Shown in pieces: positions 45,903 to 55,157 of a DNA stretch of 64,000 bases (position 1 is the stretch's first letter; every line of letters starts with the position of its first letter). A program made the position numbers and the translations under genes. This stretch comes from Bacteroidota bacterium (GTDB lineage Bacteria > Bacteroidota > Bacteroidia > 2-12-FULL-35-15). Where the stretch lies: positions 1 to 64,000 of the forward strand of contig CANFRC010000002.1 in NCBI GenBank assembly GCA_947449315.1. The letters are read 5' to 3'. The notes under the pieces were generated by a model. The model had not been told where the DNA came from. It saw only the letters and a list, made by a program, of their open reading frames with translations, and did not search any database.

Positions 45903-47153
45903 ATGACGGAATTAAAAAGCCCCAAATCACCTCTTTTTACAATATTTTCAACAGTTTTTATCGATATGTTAGGGGTAGGGATTGTTATCCCTGTTATTGC
46001 TGCGCTTTTGTTGGACCCGAGTCACAATCTATTGCCAGTAGCAACAACCATGCATACGCGGACTATTTTGTTAGGTTTTCTGATTGCATCCTATCCATTA
46101 GCACAGTTTTTTGGCGCTCCAATGCTGGGTGCTCTTTCTGACCGATATGGCCGTAGAAAATTATTGTCTCTTTCTTTATTTGGTACTTTGATTGGCTATA
46201 TTTTATTTGCTACGGCTATTTTAGAGCAAAATATATATATGTTATTCGCTAGTAGAATATTGGATGGATTCACCGGTGGTAATATTTCTATTGCACTTTC
46301 TGCGATCTCAGATTTCAGTGATGAAAAATCAAAGTCGAAAAATTTTGGAATGATTGGTGCTGCCTTCGGTTTAGGATTTATTCTTGGGCCATACATAGGA
46401 GGTAAATTGGCAGATCCCAATGTTCTTTCCTGGTTCAATGCAGCAACTCCTTTTTGGTTTGCAGCTATATTAACAATGGTAAATTTATTTTTGGTATTGG
46501 TCAGATTCCCTGAAACACTTATCATTAGAAGAAATACGCCTGTTAGTGCGTTTACTGGAATTCAAAATATTGGTAAAGCTTTTAAACTAACTCATCTTAG
46601 AACCATATTTTTTGTTGTTTTTTTGCTGACGTTGGGTTTCAATTTTTTTACCCAATTTTTTCAGGTTTTTTTGATAAATAAGTTTCATTTTACGATTTCC
46701 AATATTGCCGACATTTTTGCTTATATAGGCATTTGGATCGTAATTGCTCAAGGAGGATTGCAACGTCCGTTATCAAAAAAGTTTTCGCCATTAAGTATTC
46801 TTCAGATCTCTGGAATTTTATTAGGTATAACATTGCCGATGTTATTACTTCCGTCAGAATCAAAATATATTTTCTTTGTACTGCCTTTCATCGCAATTTT
46901 TCAGGGGCTTACTCAACCCAATATGACTTCTTTGGTGTCAAGCCAAGCGGGAAAAGATGAGCAAGGACAAATACTAGGAATTAACCAATCTATACAATCA
47001 TTGGGGATGGCAATTCCTCCAATTATTGCCAGTTACATAAATATGGTAAACATTAATTTGCCAATAGTTACGGCCTCATTTTGCATCATAATGGGTTGGG
47101 CTGTATTGATTGTATTTTTCAGAAATAAAAAAACGCTAACTGTTTTTAAATAA
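45903..47153 (+). CDS. MFS transporter, Tet/TCR-like drug:H+ antiporter
   Basis: The protein has 416 residues from ATG at 45903; an in-frame TTG at 45894 is less likely. There are twelve membrane helices. The major-facilitator motif A is seen as GALSDRYGRRKLL and motif C-like GAAFGLGFILGPYIGG, both typical of the TetA-type 12-helix antiporters. Specific substrate is unknown; resistance to tetracycline is not implied. It is followed after 8 nt by the DUF885 gene. Confidence 0.88.
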   Translation: MTELKSPKSPLFTIFSTVFIDMLGVGIVIPVIAALLLDPSHNLLPVATTMHTRTILLGFLIASYPLAQFFGAPMLGALSDRYGRRKLLSLSLFGTLIGYILFATAILEQNIYMLFASRILDGFTGGNISIALSAISDFSDEKSKSKNFGMIGAAFGLGFILGPYIGGKLADPNVLSWFNAATPFWFAAILTMVNLFLVLVRFPETLIIRRNTPVSAFTGIQNIGKAFKLTHLRTIFFVVFLLTLGFNFFTQFFQVFLINKFHFTISNIADIFAYIGIWIVIAQGGLQRPLSKKFSPLSILQISGILLGITLPMLLLPSESKYIFFVLPFIAIFQGLTQPNMTSLVSSQAGKDEQGQILGINQSIQSLGMAIPPIIASYINMVNINLPIVTASFCIIMGWAVLIVFFRNKKTLTVFK

Positions 47154-47161
47154 ATAAAAGA

Positions 47162-49006
47162 ATGAAAAAAAGTATTTGCTACTCAGTTTTAATAACTTCC
47201 ACCTTGTTGTTTTCATGTGGTGGAGATAAAAAAGTGGAAGATAAAAAAGTCGCTTCGGCAGAAGAAATAATAGCGGAAAGCAAAAAGGTCAATGATTTTT
47301 TTGATCGAGTTTATGATGCTGCTATTGATCGTGATCCTCAAGCGCAATCACGTTTAGGAATAAAAAAAGATTATGATAAATGGTCTGATATTACTGATGA
47401 ACATGAACAAAAAGAATTGGACATTACAAAATTGGATCTGGACTCCTTGCATCGTATTTTTAAATATGATGCGTTGGATGATCAGACAAAAATAAGTTAT
47501 CGTTTGTTTGAAGTGCAATGCAAGGAACGAATTGATAATTTTAAATGGCGTTTTCATAATTATCCTGTTAATCAAATGGGTGGAATGCATGCAGAGGTTC
47601 CAGCCTTTTTAATTAACATTCATACCATATCTGATAAAAAAGATGCAGAAGCCTATATTGCCAGATTACTTGGGATTAATTCATTATTTGATGAATTGTT
47701 GCAGAGCTTAAAAATTCGGGAAGAAAAGAATATCATTCCGCCAAAATTCGTTTTCCCTTATGTTGTCAGCGATTGTAAAAATATGATCAGCGGAGCACCT
47801 TTTGAAAAGGGAAAACCAGATAATGCCTTGTTAGAAGATTTTAAAGTGAAAGTGAATGCATTAAAAGATTTGGATGAAAAATCAAAAAATGATTTGATAG
47901 AAAAAGCTTCTGCTGCTTTAATCACTTCGGTGAAGCCTGCGTATGAAAAATTAATGGCCTATTGGAATCAATTAGAAAAGAAGGCTACCACCGACGATGG
48001 CATTTGGAAATTGTCGGATGGCGATGCGTATTATGATGCCGCATTGAAACAGACAACAACTACCGATATGACTGCAGATGAAATTCATGAATTGGGTTTG
48101 AAAGAAGTTGCACGTATACAAGGTGAGATGAAAGAAATTATGAAAAAGGTGAAATTCAAAAATGATAATCTGCACGATTTTTTTGATTTCATGCGAACGG
48201 ATAAACAATTTTATTATCCAAATACTCCGGAGGGGAAAGAGCAATACAGGGTTAAGGCTGTAGCATTGATCGATCATATGAAAACAGAATTGGTTAAATT
48301 ATTTTTGACGAAGCCTAAAGCTGACATTGAAGTAAAAGCTGTTGAGCCATTCCGTGAGAAGTCAGCAGGTGGAGCCTTCTATGAAGAACCTGCATTGGAT
48401 GGTTCCCGCCCGGGAAGGTACTACATCAATTTGTATGACATGTCTAATCAGGCTACTTACCAGATGGATGCCTTGGCATACCACGAAGGTATTCCTGGAC
48501 ATCACATGCAAATTGCAATTGCTCAAGAGTTGAAAAACATTCCTGAATTTCGTAAAAATGGTGGCAACACGGCTTATGTGGAAGGATGGGCACTATACTC
48601 CGAAAAGATTCCGAAAGAGATTGGTTTTTATCAGGATCCTTATGCTGACTTTGGTCGGTTGGCGATGGAACTGTTTCGTGCAGCCCGTTTAGTTGTTGAT
48701 ACAGGGATTCATCGCAAAAAGTGGACGCGTGCACAAGCATTAAAATATTTTAAAGACAATACTCCTAATCCGGAAGGAGATAATGTAAAAGAGATTGAGC
48801 GCTATATTGTATGGCCATCTCAGGCAACTGGATATAAGATTGGAATGAACAAGATTTTGGAACTTCGCGAAAACGCCAAGAAAAAATTAGCCGATAAATT
48901 TGATATCCGTGAATTCCATGATGTGATTTTGACTTCCGGACCATTGCCTTTAAATTTTCTGGAAGATCTAGTGAATGCTTGGATTAAAAATAAACTGGAA
49001 AAATAA
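47162..49006 (+). CDS. DUF885-family lipoprotein, putative zinc peptidase
   Basis: The protein has 614 residues. A lipoprotein signal with lipobox FSCG (Cys near 19) precedes the mostly helical DUF885 domain. The metal motif YHEGIPGHH lies at residues 440-448, an HExxxHH-like arrangement, followed by AYVEGWALYSEKIPKEIGFY with the additional Glu ligand. This is the pattern of the family thought to act as M32/M3-like metallopeptidases. It is 8 nt after the MFS gene, so it is probably co-transcribed. Confidence 0.88.
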   Translation: MKKSICYSVLITSTLLFSCGGDKKVEDKKVASAEEIIAESKKVNDFFDRVYDAAIDRDPQAQSRLGIKKDYDKWSDITDEHEQKELDITKLDLDSLHRIFKYDALDDQTKISYRLFEVQCKERIDNFKWRFHNYPVNQMGGMHAEVPAFLINIHTISDKKDAEAYIARLLGINSLFDELLQSLKIREEKNIIPPKFVFPYVVSDCKNMISGAPFEKGKPDNALLEDFKVKVNALKDLDEKSKNDLIEKASAALITSVKPAYEKLMAYWNQLEKKATTDDGIWKLSDGDAYYDAALKQTTTTDMTADEIHELGLKEVARIQGEMKEIMKKVKFKNDNLHDFFDFMRTDKQFYYPNTPEGKEQYRVKAVALIDHMKTELVKLFLTKPKADIEVKAVEPFREKSAGGAFYEEPALDGSRPGRYYINLYDMSNQATYQMDALAYHEGIPGHHMQIAIAQELKNIPEFRKNGGNTAYVEGWALYSEKIPKEIGFYQDPYADFGRLAMELFRAARLVVDTGIHRKKWTRAQALKYFKDNTPNPEGDNVKEIERYIVWPSQATGYKIGMNKILELRENAKKKLADKFDIREFHDVILTSGPLPLNFLEDLVNAWIKNKLEK

Positions 49007-49089
49007 ATCTTGAAATATTCTCAACGACTCTTAAGACACTATTTAGTCAATACTAACATACGTGCGGTTGAACTTTAAACTAAAATAAC

Positions 49090-50208
49090 ATGGCAAAAAA
49101 AACGACTTCAAAATCAAAAGCTTCAAAATCAATTCTGACGGCTAAGTCTTTAGCATTTCTGCAAAACTATTTGAATAATCCATCTCCTACGGGTTTTGAA
49201 TCTGAAGGACAAAAGTTGTGGTTGGAATATATTAAACCCTATACCGATGATTATTTTACTGATAATTACGGTACAGCTGTAGCTGTCATCAATCCAAAAG
49301 CGGAGTTTAAAGTGGTGATCGAAGCACATGCGGATGAAATTTCATGGTTTGTTCATTACATTACCAATGATGGATTTATTTACTTGCGCAGAAATGGAGG
49401 TAGTGATCATATGATTGCCCCTTCAAAAAGAGTAAATATCCATACCGATAAAGGAATTATTAAAGCTGTTTTTGGATGGCCGGCAATACACGTTCGTGAT
49501 GCTTCAAGAGAAGAGGCGCCTTCATTAAAAAATATATTTTTGGATTGTGGTTGCAGTACAAAAAAAGAAGTAGAAGCAATAGGTGTCCATGTGGGTTGTG
49601 TTGTAACGTATGATGATGAGTTTATGGTATTGAACGACACCTTCTATGTGGGTAGAGCCCTTGATAATAGAGTAGGTGGTTTTATGATTGCTGAGGTAGC
49701 AAGATTACTTAAAGAAAGTAAAACAAAATTGCCTTTCGGTTTATACATTACTAATTCTGTTCAGGAAGAGGTTGGTTTACGTGGTGCTGAAATGATTACC
49801 CATACAATAATACCAAATGTTGCTATCATCACTGATGTATGTCATGATACGCAATCACCAATGATGAACAAGATTTCAAGCGGTGATCTTGCTTGTGGAA
49901 AAGGACCTGTATTAACTTACGGACCTGCTGTGCAGAATAATTTATTAAAACTGATAATCGATGCTGCCACTAAAAGTAAGATTCCTTTTCAACGTGCAGC
50001 TGCTTCAAGAGCAACTGGAACAGATACAGATGCATTTGCATATTCAATGGGCGGTGTGCCCTCAGCATTAATCTCTTTGCCTTTACGATACATGCATACA
50101 ACTGTTGAAAGTGTGCATAAACATGATGTGGAGAATGTGATCAAGTTGATATTTGAATCATTGAAAGCAATAAAAAATAATCACGATTTTAAATACAGTA
50201 AAAAATAA
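49090..50208 (+). CDS. M42-family glutamyl/leucyl aminopeptidase-like metallopeptidase
   Basis: The protein has 372 residues and no signal peptide. The N-terminal PSPTGFESEGQKLW is the M42 opening; metal ligands are in EAHADEISWFVHYI, ALDNRVGGFM, VQEEVGLRGAE and ITDVCHDTQSP. A late RYMHTTVESVHKHDVEN provides the final His. M42 enzymes form large dodecameric cytoplasmic aminopeptidases. Start ATG at 49090, following A-rich sequence. Confidence 0.92.
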   Translation: MAKKTTSKSKASKSILTAKSLAFLQNYLNNPSPTGFESEGQKLWLEYIKPYTDDYFTDNYGTAVAVINPKAEFKVVIEAHADEISWFVHYITNDGFIYLRRNGGSDHMIAPSKRVNIHTDKGIIKAVFGWPAIHVRDASREEAPSLKNIFLDCGCSTKKEVEAIGVHVGCVVTYDDEFMVLNDTFYVGRALDNRVGGFMIAEVARLLKESKTKLPFGLYITNSVQEEVGLRGAEMITHTIIPNVAIITDVCHDTQSPMMNKISSGDLACGKGPVLTYGPAVQNNLLKLIIDAATKSKIPFQRAAASRATGTDTDAFAYSMGGVPSALISLPLRYMHTTVESVHKHDVENVIKLIFESLKAIKNNHDFKYSKK

Positions 50209-50217
50209 TTAAGAAAT

Positions 50218-50248
50218 GGCAGGAGCTTCATGCTACCGGCCTTTTTTT
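50218..50248 (+). terminator. Probable terminator after M42 peptidase gene
   Basis: GGC (50218-50220), GG and AGC pair imperfectly with GCT, CC and GCC, followed by a run of seven T. The rest of the gap up to 50434 holds only a 28-codon minus-strand ORF that I do not accept as a gene. Confidence 0.55.
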
Positions 50249-50434
50249 ATTTAGAAAATGCCGTTGATACAAAGAGCCCAATCAGAATACCAGCAAGGGC
50301 TTTGTTGTGATTGTAACATCTTCTATCATTCATTTTTTTGAAAAAGAATTATTGAATATAAAAGATGAAATTTTCTTCAAAAATGACTATTTTAGTAAAA
50401 AATTAATGAATTTATTACAAAAATAATTTAAGGG

Positions 50435-51964
50435 ATGGCAATTTTAGGTTCAATATTAAAACGATCATTTGAACTAAGGGAACGGATTCCAAAAATTCGT
50501 AAAAAAGACGGTTATAAACAACAAACAAAAGTTTTAAGAAAATTACTTGCAAAGGCTGAATTTACAGCATTTGGAGAGCATTATAATTTTTCAAAAATAA
50601 TTGGTGAAAAAGATATAGTTACAGCCTTTCAAAATACGGTTAAAACGCACGATTATAATTCGATGTTTAAAAACTGGTGGCATCGATCCCTAGATGGTGA
50701 AACCAATGTTTGCTGGCCCAAAAAGATAAAATATTTTGCCTTGAGTTCCGGTACATCAGAAGCCTCAAGTAAGTATATACCTGTTACTTCAGATATGATT
50801 AAGGCAATCCAAAAGGTTAGCTTGCGTCAGATGATTTCCCAAGTTCAATTTGGTTTTCCTAAAGAACATTTTGAGAGGGGTGTATTGATGGTTGGAGGAA
50901 GTACAGATCTGAAATATAATGGGATCTATTACGAGGGTGATTTGAGCGGAATCACAACAAGCACAATACCTTTTTATGTTCAAAGATATAATAAGCCAGG
51001 TAAAAAGATTTCAAAAGAAAGAAGTTGGGAGCTGAAATTAGAAGAGATCACAAAGCAGGCGAGAGATTGGGATATCGGCATTATTTGTGGCGTTCCAGCT
51101 TGGATCCAGATTTTGTTTGAGAAAATTATTTCCGAGTATAAGGTAAACACCATTCATGATATTTGGCCAAACCTTCGGGTATATATTCATGGAGGAGTTT
51201 CATTTGCGCCCTATAAAAAGGGGTTTGATAAATTATTGGCCAAACCCATCACTTATATCGATACATACCTAGCTTCTGAAGGGTATGTAGGTTTTCAGAA
51301 CAGACAAGAAGTGGAATCGATTAAGATGATATTGGATGGCGGAATCTTTTTTGAATTTGTTCCTTTCAATCAATCAAATTTCGATTCGGAAGGAAATATT
51401 TTGGAACATCCTCAAACTTTGAATATTGATAGGGTGCAAGAAGGTGTTGAGTACGCCCTGCTTCTCTCCACGTGTTCAGGTGCCTGGCGTTATTTGATTG
51501 GTGATGTCATAAAATTTACGTCACTTGAAAATTATGAAATCATCATTACAGGTAGGACAAAACATTTTTTGAGTTTGTGCGGTGAGCATTTGTCTCAGGA
51601 CAATATGAATCGCGCAATAGAGATCGTGTCTGATGAATTGAATATTGATATTAAAGAATTTACTGTTGCAGGAATTAATTATGAAAATATGTTCGCACAT
51701 CACTGGTACATAGGTACAGATGATCTGGTAGATTCTGAAATATTACGAAAAAGGATTGATGAAGTTTTGATGGAGTTGAATGATGACTATAAAGTAGAGC
51801 GGATCGCAGCCCTGAAAAATGTGATTGTTGATGTTTTGCCGGCTTCTGTTTTTTATGATTACATGCAATCAATTGGAAAAGTGGGTGCATCATTTAAGTT
51901 TCCTCGCGTATTAAAGAATGATAAGTTGAAGGATTGGCAAAATTATTTAAAGGTTAACAAATAA
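50435..51964 (+). CDS. GH3-family (auxin-responsive promoter-like) acyl-adenylate enzyme
   Basis: The protein has 509 residues. It shows the plant/bacterial GH3 pattern: FALSSGTSEASSKYIPVT for the nucleotide-binding loop, YIHGGVSFAPYKKGF, TYLASEGYVGFQN, WRYLIGDVIKFTS and GRTKHFLSLCGEHLSQDNM. GH3 enzymes adenylate small acids and join them to amino acids in plants; bacterial substrates are unknown. The LysE exporter gene begins 4 nt after its stop, so the pair is probably co-transcribed. Confidence 0.9.
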   Translation: MAILGSILKRSFELRERIPKIRKKDGYKQQTKVLRKLLAKAEFTAFGEHYNFSKIIGEKDIVTAFQNTVKTHDYNSMFKNWWHRSLDGETNVCWPKKIKYFALSSGTSEASSKYIPVTSDMIKAIQKVSLRQMISQVQFGFPKEHFERGVLMVGGSTDLKYNGIYYEGDLSGITTSTIPFYVQRYNKPGKKISKERSWELKLEEITKQARDWDIGIICGVPAWIQILFEKIISEYKVNTIHDIWPNLRVYIHGGVSFAPYKKGFDKLLAKPITYIDTYLASEGYVGFQNRQEVESIKMILDGGIFFEFVPFNQSNFDSEGNILEHPQTLNIDRVQEGVEYALLLSTCSGAWRYLIGDVIKFTSLENYEIIITGRTKHFLSLCGEHLSQDNMNRAIEIVSDELNIDIKEFTVAGINYENMFAHHWYIGTDDLVDSEILRKRIDEVLMELNDDYKVERIAALKNVIVDVLPASVFYDYMQSIGKVGASFKFPRVLKNDKLKDWQNYLKVNK

Positions 51965-51968
51965 ACGT

Positions 51969-52610
51969 ATGATCTTAAGTCTGATCTATCAAGGTTTAAT
52001 TATTGTTCTTCTCCTGACATTTTCTTTTGGTCCGGCATTTTTCTCTTTGATTAATACAGCAATTAAATATGGCTATAAACCCTCTTCTTTGTTGGCTATT
52101 GGAGTTGTTGCAAGTGATTTTTTTCTTTGCATTTTAGTTTGTCTTTTAGTTTATTTCGGAGCGGTGAACTTGTTGCATTCTGAAAAGGCACAAACATTTT
52201 CTGCAATTATTGGCGGTGTTATTTTGATTGTTTTCGGAGCGTTTTATTTTAAGAAACATGTTACTAAGTCGGATAAGTCTATTGATATTGGGTATATAGC
52301 TCCTCATCCTATGTTGATGGTCCTAAAAGGTTTCCTGATCAACTTATTCAATCCCGCTGTTTGGTTTTTATGGCTTGGAAATGTTACGGCAATAAGTAAA
52401 ACGCTCGAATATTCTTTGGTGAATATGATTCTGTTTTTTTCTGTGGTATTGGCCGCAGTTCTGTTTGTTGAGTTAGCAAAAATATCTCTTGCGGAAAAGA
52501 TTAAGATTTATCTGACAGATAAATTAATGACCATCATCAATTATATCACAGGAACAGTATTGATTATATTTGGATTTGTGCTCATCTATAATCACTTCTT
52601 TGGAAAGTAG
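51969..52610 (+). CDS. LysE-family amino-acid exporter
   Basis: The protein has 213 residues with six membrane helices. The N-terminal LLLTFSFGPAFFSLINTAIKYGYK is the LysE/RhtB signature region, and FLINLFNPAVWFLWLGNV is the conserved NPxxW-type helix. Specific substrate is unknown; being 4 nt downstream of a GH3 gene, it might export a conjugate or related metabolite, which is speculative. It converges on the next gene with a 5-nt gap. Confidence 0.85.
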   Translation: MILSLIYQGLIIVLLLTFSFGPAFFSLINTAIKYGYKPSSLLAIGVVASDFFLCILVCLLVYFGAVNLLHSEKAQTFSAIIGGVILIVFGAFYFKKHVTKSDKSIDIGYIAPHPMLMVLKGFLINLFNPAVWFLWLGNVTAISKTLEYSLVNMILFFSVVLAAVLFVELAKISLAEKIKIYLTDKLMTIINYITGTVLIIFGFVLIYNHFFGK

Positions 52611-52615
52611 CCAGC

Positions 52616-53020
52616 CTATTTCTCTAAAATGGACTTGATATCCGGTCTGAAATACAAATTACTTTTTAATATTTTACCGTCCTCTCTAAAAATAGGCAGT
52701 CCGTTTTCATCCAATTTACTCATGTTGCTTCTTTGGATCTCATCGAATACCTCTTCAATTTTGTGTTGCAATCCATGACGCAAAATTGTTCCGAATAAAA
52801 TATATAATTGATCGCCAAGAGCATCCGCTATTTCTACTAGGTCGCCGTTTTTACATGCTTCCAGGTATTCTTCATTTTCTTCTTTAATAAGATTATAACG
52901 GAGCATGTATTCATTTTCGCCTACTTCAGCTGTTGGGGTATACCTGTTTCCAATCTTGAATGTATCGTGAAATAGTTCAACGTATTTTATTTTGTGGATC
53001 AAATTTCCTTGAGCTTCCAT
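52616..53020 (-). CDS. MazG-like/PRA-PH nucleotide pyrophosphohydrolase
   Basis: The protein has 134 residues. The all-alpha NTP pyrophosphohydrolase motifs are seen: KEENEEYLEA for the EExxE site near residues 46-55, and EIADALGDQLYILFGTIL for ExxD near 62-79. The C-terminus FREDGKILKSNLYFRPDIKSIL is seen in other Bacteroidota members. It differs from full-length MazG at 39007-39774 in size. Substrate is unknown. It starts 33 nt after the OmpH-like gene. Confidence 0.82.
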   Translation of the reverse strand: MEAQGNLIHKIKYVELFHDTFKIGNRYTPTAEVGENEYMLRYNLIKEENEEYLEACKNGDLVEIADALGDQLYILFGTILRHGLQHKIEEVFDEIQRSNMSKLDENGLPIFREDGKILKSNLYFRPDIKSILEK

Positions 53021-53053
53021 TGTAAAAGTGATATAACGATTAATTAATTTTTA

Positions 53054-53704
53054 TTATTTCTTACCCTTTTTTGCTTTGTATTGTGCATTAATTCCTGCCA
53101 GGATATCGTTTGTAATATCTAGATTCTCATTTGCTAAAAGGACAGGACTTAAAGGTCCTGCACTATAGGTTAGAACATAATCATAATGGCCAGATTTATT
53201 ATATTCGTTAATATAATCCGTTAGGTTTTTATGAGCTTCCTCTTGTTTTGCCTGAACTTTTTCTTCTAAAGCTTGCGATCTCAGCTGCAGTTGATCTAGT
53301 TCATCCTTTCTTGCCGCAAATTTTTCTTGTTCTGATTTTATTTGATTCTCAGATAATAATCCTTTGCTTGCTTGTTCTTGGAAATTTCCATAATCCTCTT
53401 GTAGTTTTTGACCTTTTGTCTGATATTGGTTCTGCAATGAAGCTTGTTCTGCTTGAATGGAAGCGCCAACATCTTGTAGAAAAAAATATCCTTCGCTTAA
53501 GACATCAAGATTCACGAAAACAATTTTTGATGCTTTGATCTCACTAGGTGCCATAACAATTGGCTTTGCTTTAGCGGTAGAATCATTTTCAGTAGTAGCT
53601 GTTTCAATAGCAGAAGTTGGTCTTGAAAAATGCAAGTAATATAATATAGCTACAGAAATACCAAACACAACATTAAAAGTATATTTAACAAGTCTTTTGT
53701 TCAT
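53054..53704 (-). CDS. OmpH/Skp-family periplasmic chaperone-like protein
   Basis: The protein has 216 residues. An N-terminal membrane segment (about 9-25) is followed by the OmpH pattern: IVFVNLDVLSEGY, a long charged coiled coil (about 80-165, rich in Gln, Glu and Lys), and YDYVLTYSAGPLSPVLLANENLDIT at the C-terminal core, given here as overlapping shorter elements YDYVLTYS and LDITNDIL. Skp-type proteins hold outer-membrane proteins during transport. The first segment may be a retained anchor. A -7 box precedes it. Confidence 0.85.
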   Translation of the reverse strand: MNKRLVKYTFNVVFGISVAILYYLHFSRPTSAIETATTENDSTAKAKPIVMAPSEIKASKIVFVNLDVLSEGYFFLQDVGASIQAEQASLQNQYQTKGQKLQEDYGNFQEQASKGLLSENQIKSEQEKFAARKDELDQLQLRSQALEEKVQAKQEEAHKNLTDYINEYNKSGHYDYVLTYSAGPLSPVLLANENLDITNDILAGINAQYKAKKGKK

Positions 53705-53727
53705 TTTTTTAGTTTTATTATGAGTAA

Positions 53728-53735
53728 CAAATATA
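53728..53735 (-). promoter_or_regulatory. -7 box of OmpH-like gene
   Basis: TATATTTG on the minus strand matches TAnnTTTG. The predicted transcript start near 53723 lies about 19 nt before the ATG at 53704. Confidence 0.6.
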
Positions 53736-53738
53736 AAT

Positions 53739-53770
53739 TAAAAAACGTCCCACTGGGTTGTGGGACGTTT
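53739..53770 (-). terminator. Intrinsic terminator after ahpC
   Basis: The arms 53743-53753 and 53760-53770 form a perfect 11-bp stem with a 6-nt loop. On the minus strand it is followed by TTTT. It separates the peroxiredoxin from the OmpH-like gene. Confidence 0.8.
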
Positions 53771-53795
53771 CTTTATTAATAAAAAGTGTTAAGAA

Positions 53796-54425
53796 TTAGT
53801 TTTTTGCTAAATAATTGGCAACACCATCGTGGGTAGCTTTCATGGCTGTATCGCCTTTGTGCCAGTTTGCCGGACAAACTTCTCCGTTCTCTTCATTGAA
53901 CTGTAACGCATCAACCATACGAATTGCTTCGTCAACATTACGGCCTAAAGAAAGGTCATTGATCAGTTGATGACGAACGATTCCACCTTTGTCAATTAAA
54001 TAAAGTCCGCGAAATGCGATCATCGGCCCATTTGCAACAAGTTGGTCGTTTGCATCTAGTTCATATTCTCCGAATAATACATCGTAATTCATCGAAATGG
54101 TTTTTGTTGTATCAGCAACAATAGGGTATGTAACACCTTTGATACCGCCATTTGCTTTTGGTACTTGTAACCATCCCCAATGTGATTGCTCTGTATCTGT
54201 TGAACAAGCAACTACTGCTACATTGCGTGATTCGAATTCAGCAATTTTCTCTTGAAATGCATGTAATTCAGTTGGACAAACAAACGTGAAATCTTTTGGA
54301 TAGAAAAAGAAAAGTACGTGTTTTTTGCCTAGGTATTGTTCTAATGAGAAGTCTGCAACGATATCGCCACCGTTTACTACTGCTTGCGCTTTAAATGCGG
54401 GTGCTTTTTTTCCTACTAATGACAT
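53796..54425 (-). CDS. Typical 2-Cys peroxiredoxin (AhpC/Prx1 type)
   Basis: This enzyme reduces hydrogen peroxide and organic peroxides in the cytoplasm. It has 209 residues from ATG at 54425, giving MSLVGKKAPAFKAQAVV. The peroxidatic Cys is in DFTFVCPTELHAF near residue 48; the resolving Cys is in GEVCPANW near 170. A longer frame upstream (54464) would cross the -7 box and is not used. It is divergent from another peroxiredoxin gene across a palindrome. Confidence 0.94.
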   Translation of the reverse strand: MSLVGKKAPAFKAQAVVNGGDIVADFSLEQYLGKKHVLFFFYPKDFTFVCPTELHAFQEKIAEFESRNVAVVACSTDTEQSHWGWLQVPKANGGIKGVTYPIVADTTKTISMNYDVLFGEYELDANDQLVANGPMIAFRGLYLIDKGGIVRHQLINDLSLGRNVDEAIRMVDALQFNEENGEVCPANWHKGDTAMKATHDGVANYLAKN

Positions 54426-54463
54426 TGTCTTTATGTTTTTAAGGTTTAACAAAATTTTCAGCA

Positions 54464-54471
54464 CAAAGTTA
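54464..54471 (-). promoter_or_regulatory. -7 box of ahpC-type gene
   Basis: TAACTTTG on the minus strand matches TAnnTTTG; the transcript start near 54457 gives a leader of about 32 nt before ATG at 54425. Confidence 0.6.
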
Positions 54472-54499
54472 CAAAATTTGTTTTTGTGCTAGACGGTTT

Positions 54500-54538
54500 A
54501 ATTCTTAAACAATTTATTAACTTTATTGTTTAAGAATT
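54500..54538. promoter_or_regulatory. 14-bp palindrome between divergent peroxiredoxin genes
   Basis: AATTCTTAAACAAT (54500-54513) is repeated exactly in inverted form at 54525-54538, with an 11-nt spacer. It lies between the two divergent peroxiredoxin genes and just upstream of the ahpC -7 box. It could be an operator for a peroxide-responsive regulator. No T run follows, so it is not a typical terminator. Confidence 0.5.
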
Positions 54539-54582
54539 GTTTATTATTGCTAACCGTTAACATTAATTTAAAATCACATCGT

Positions 54583-55053
54583 ATGAAAATAGACGTAGGA
54601 CAAACAGCACCTGAATTCACATTGACAGATACTGAAAAAAAAGCAATTTCGTTGGCCGATTTTAAAGGTAAAAATGTGTTGCTGTTATTTTTTCCATTAG
54701 CATTTACAGGCACTTGCACAGCAGAATTGTGTGCAACACGCGATGATATCGCTTCTTATAACACTGCGAACGCTCAGGTATTAGCTATTTCAGTAGATTC
54801 AATATTTGCGTTAGGTAAATTTAAGGCCGAACAAAACCTGAATTTCCCACTGCTATCTGATTTTAATAAAGAGGTGTCGAGCGCATATGGTTCTTTATAT
54901 GATTCTTTTGTTTTTGATATGAAGGGGGTTTCTAAACGTTCGGCATTTGTTATTGACAAAGAAGGTGTTGTTCGTTATTCGGAAGTGCTGGAAAAGGCAG
55001 CTGATTTGCCTAATTTTGTAGCCATTAAAGATGTTTTATCTAAATTGAACTAA
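54583..55053 (+). CDS. Peroxiredoxin (AhpE/Bcp-like redoxin)
   Basis: The protein has 156 residues from ATG at 54583, giving MKIDVGQTAPEFTLTDTEKK. The peroxidatic Cys is in PLAFTGTCTAELCATRDD near residues 45-53 (TxxC motif), with a second Cys five residues on. It reads as a one-domain redoxin of the AhpE/Bcp group. It ends at an intrinsic terminator, so it is monocistronic. The frame extends upstream to 54526 into the palindrome, which is not used. Confidence 0.92.
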   Translation: MKIDVGQTAPEFTLTDTEKKAISLADFKGKNVLLLFFPLAFTGTCTAELCATRDDIASYNTANAQVLAISVDSIFALGKFKAEQNLNFPLLSDFNKEVSSAYGSLYDSFVFDMKGVSKRSAFVIDKEGVVRYSEVLEKAADLPNFVAIKDVLSKLN

Positions 55054-55072
55054 GTTTTTCATTGTTTGATTC

Positions 55073-55108
55073 AAAACCATGGAGCCATTTCTGTTCCATG
55101 GTTTTTTT
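55073..55108 (+). terminator. Intrinsic terminator after redoxin gene
   Basis: The arms AAAACCATGGA (55073-55083) and TCCATGGTTTT (55095-55105) form an 11-bp perfect stem with an 11-nt loop and a T run to 55108. Confidence 0.85.
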
Positions 55109-55157
55109 ATACCTTACATTCCGAATTAAATGACACTACAATTGCCTTTATCGTAAA

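Noticed and set aside
50247-50333. 28-codon minus-strand ORF with a hydrophobic stretch (KALAGILIGLFVSTAFSK) after the M42 peptidase gene.
   Set aside because: It is very short, reads into the T run of the probable terminator, and nothing supports its translation.
54426-54464. Longer start of the 2-Cys peroxiredoxin from 54464.
   Set aside because: It starts at the -7 box and does not match the family N-terminus.
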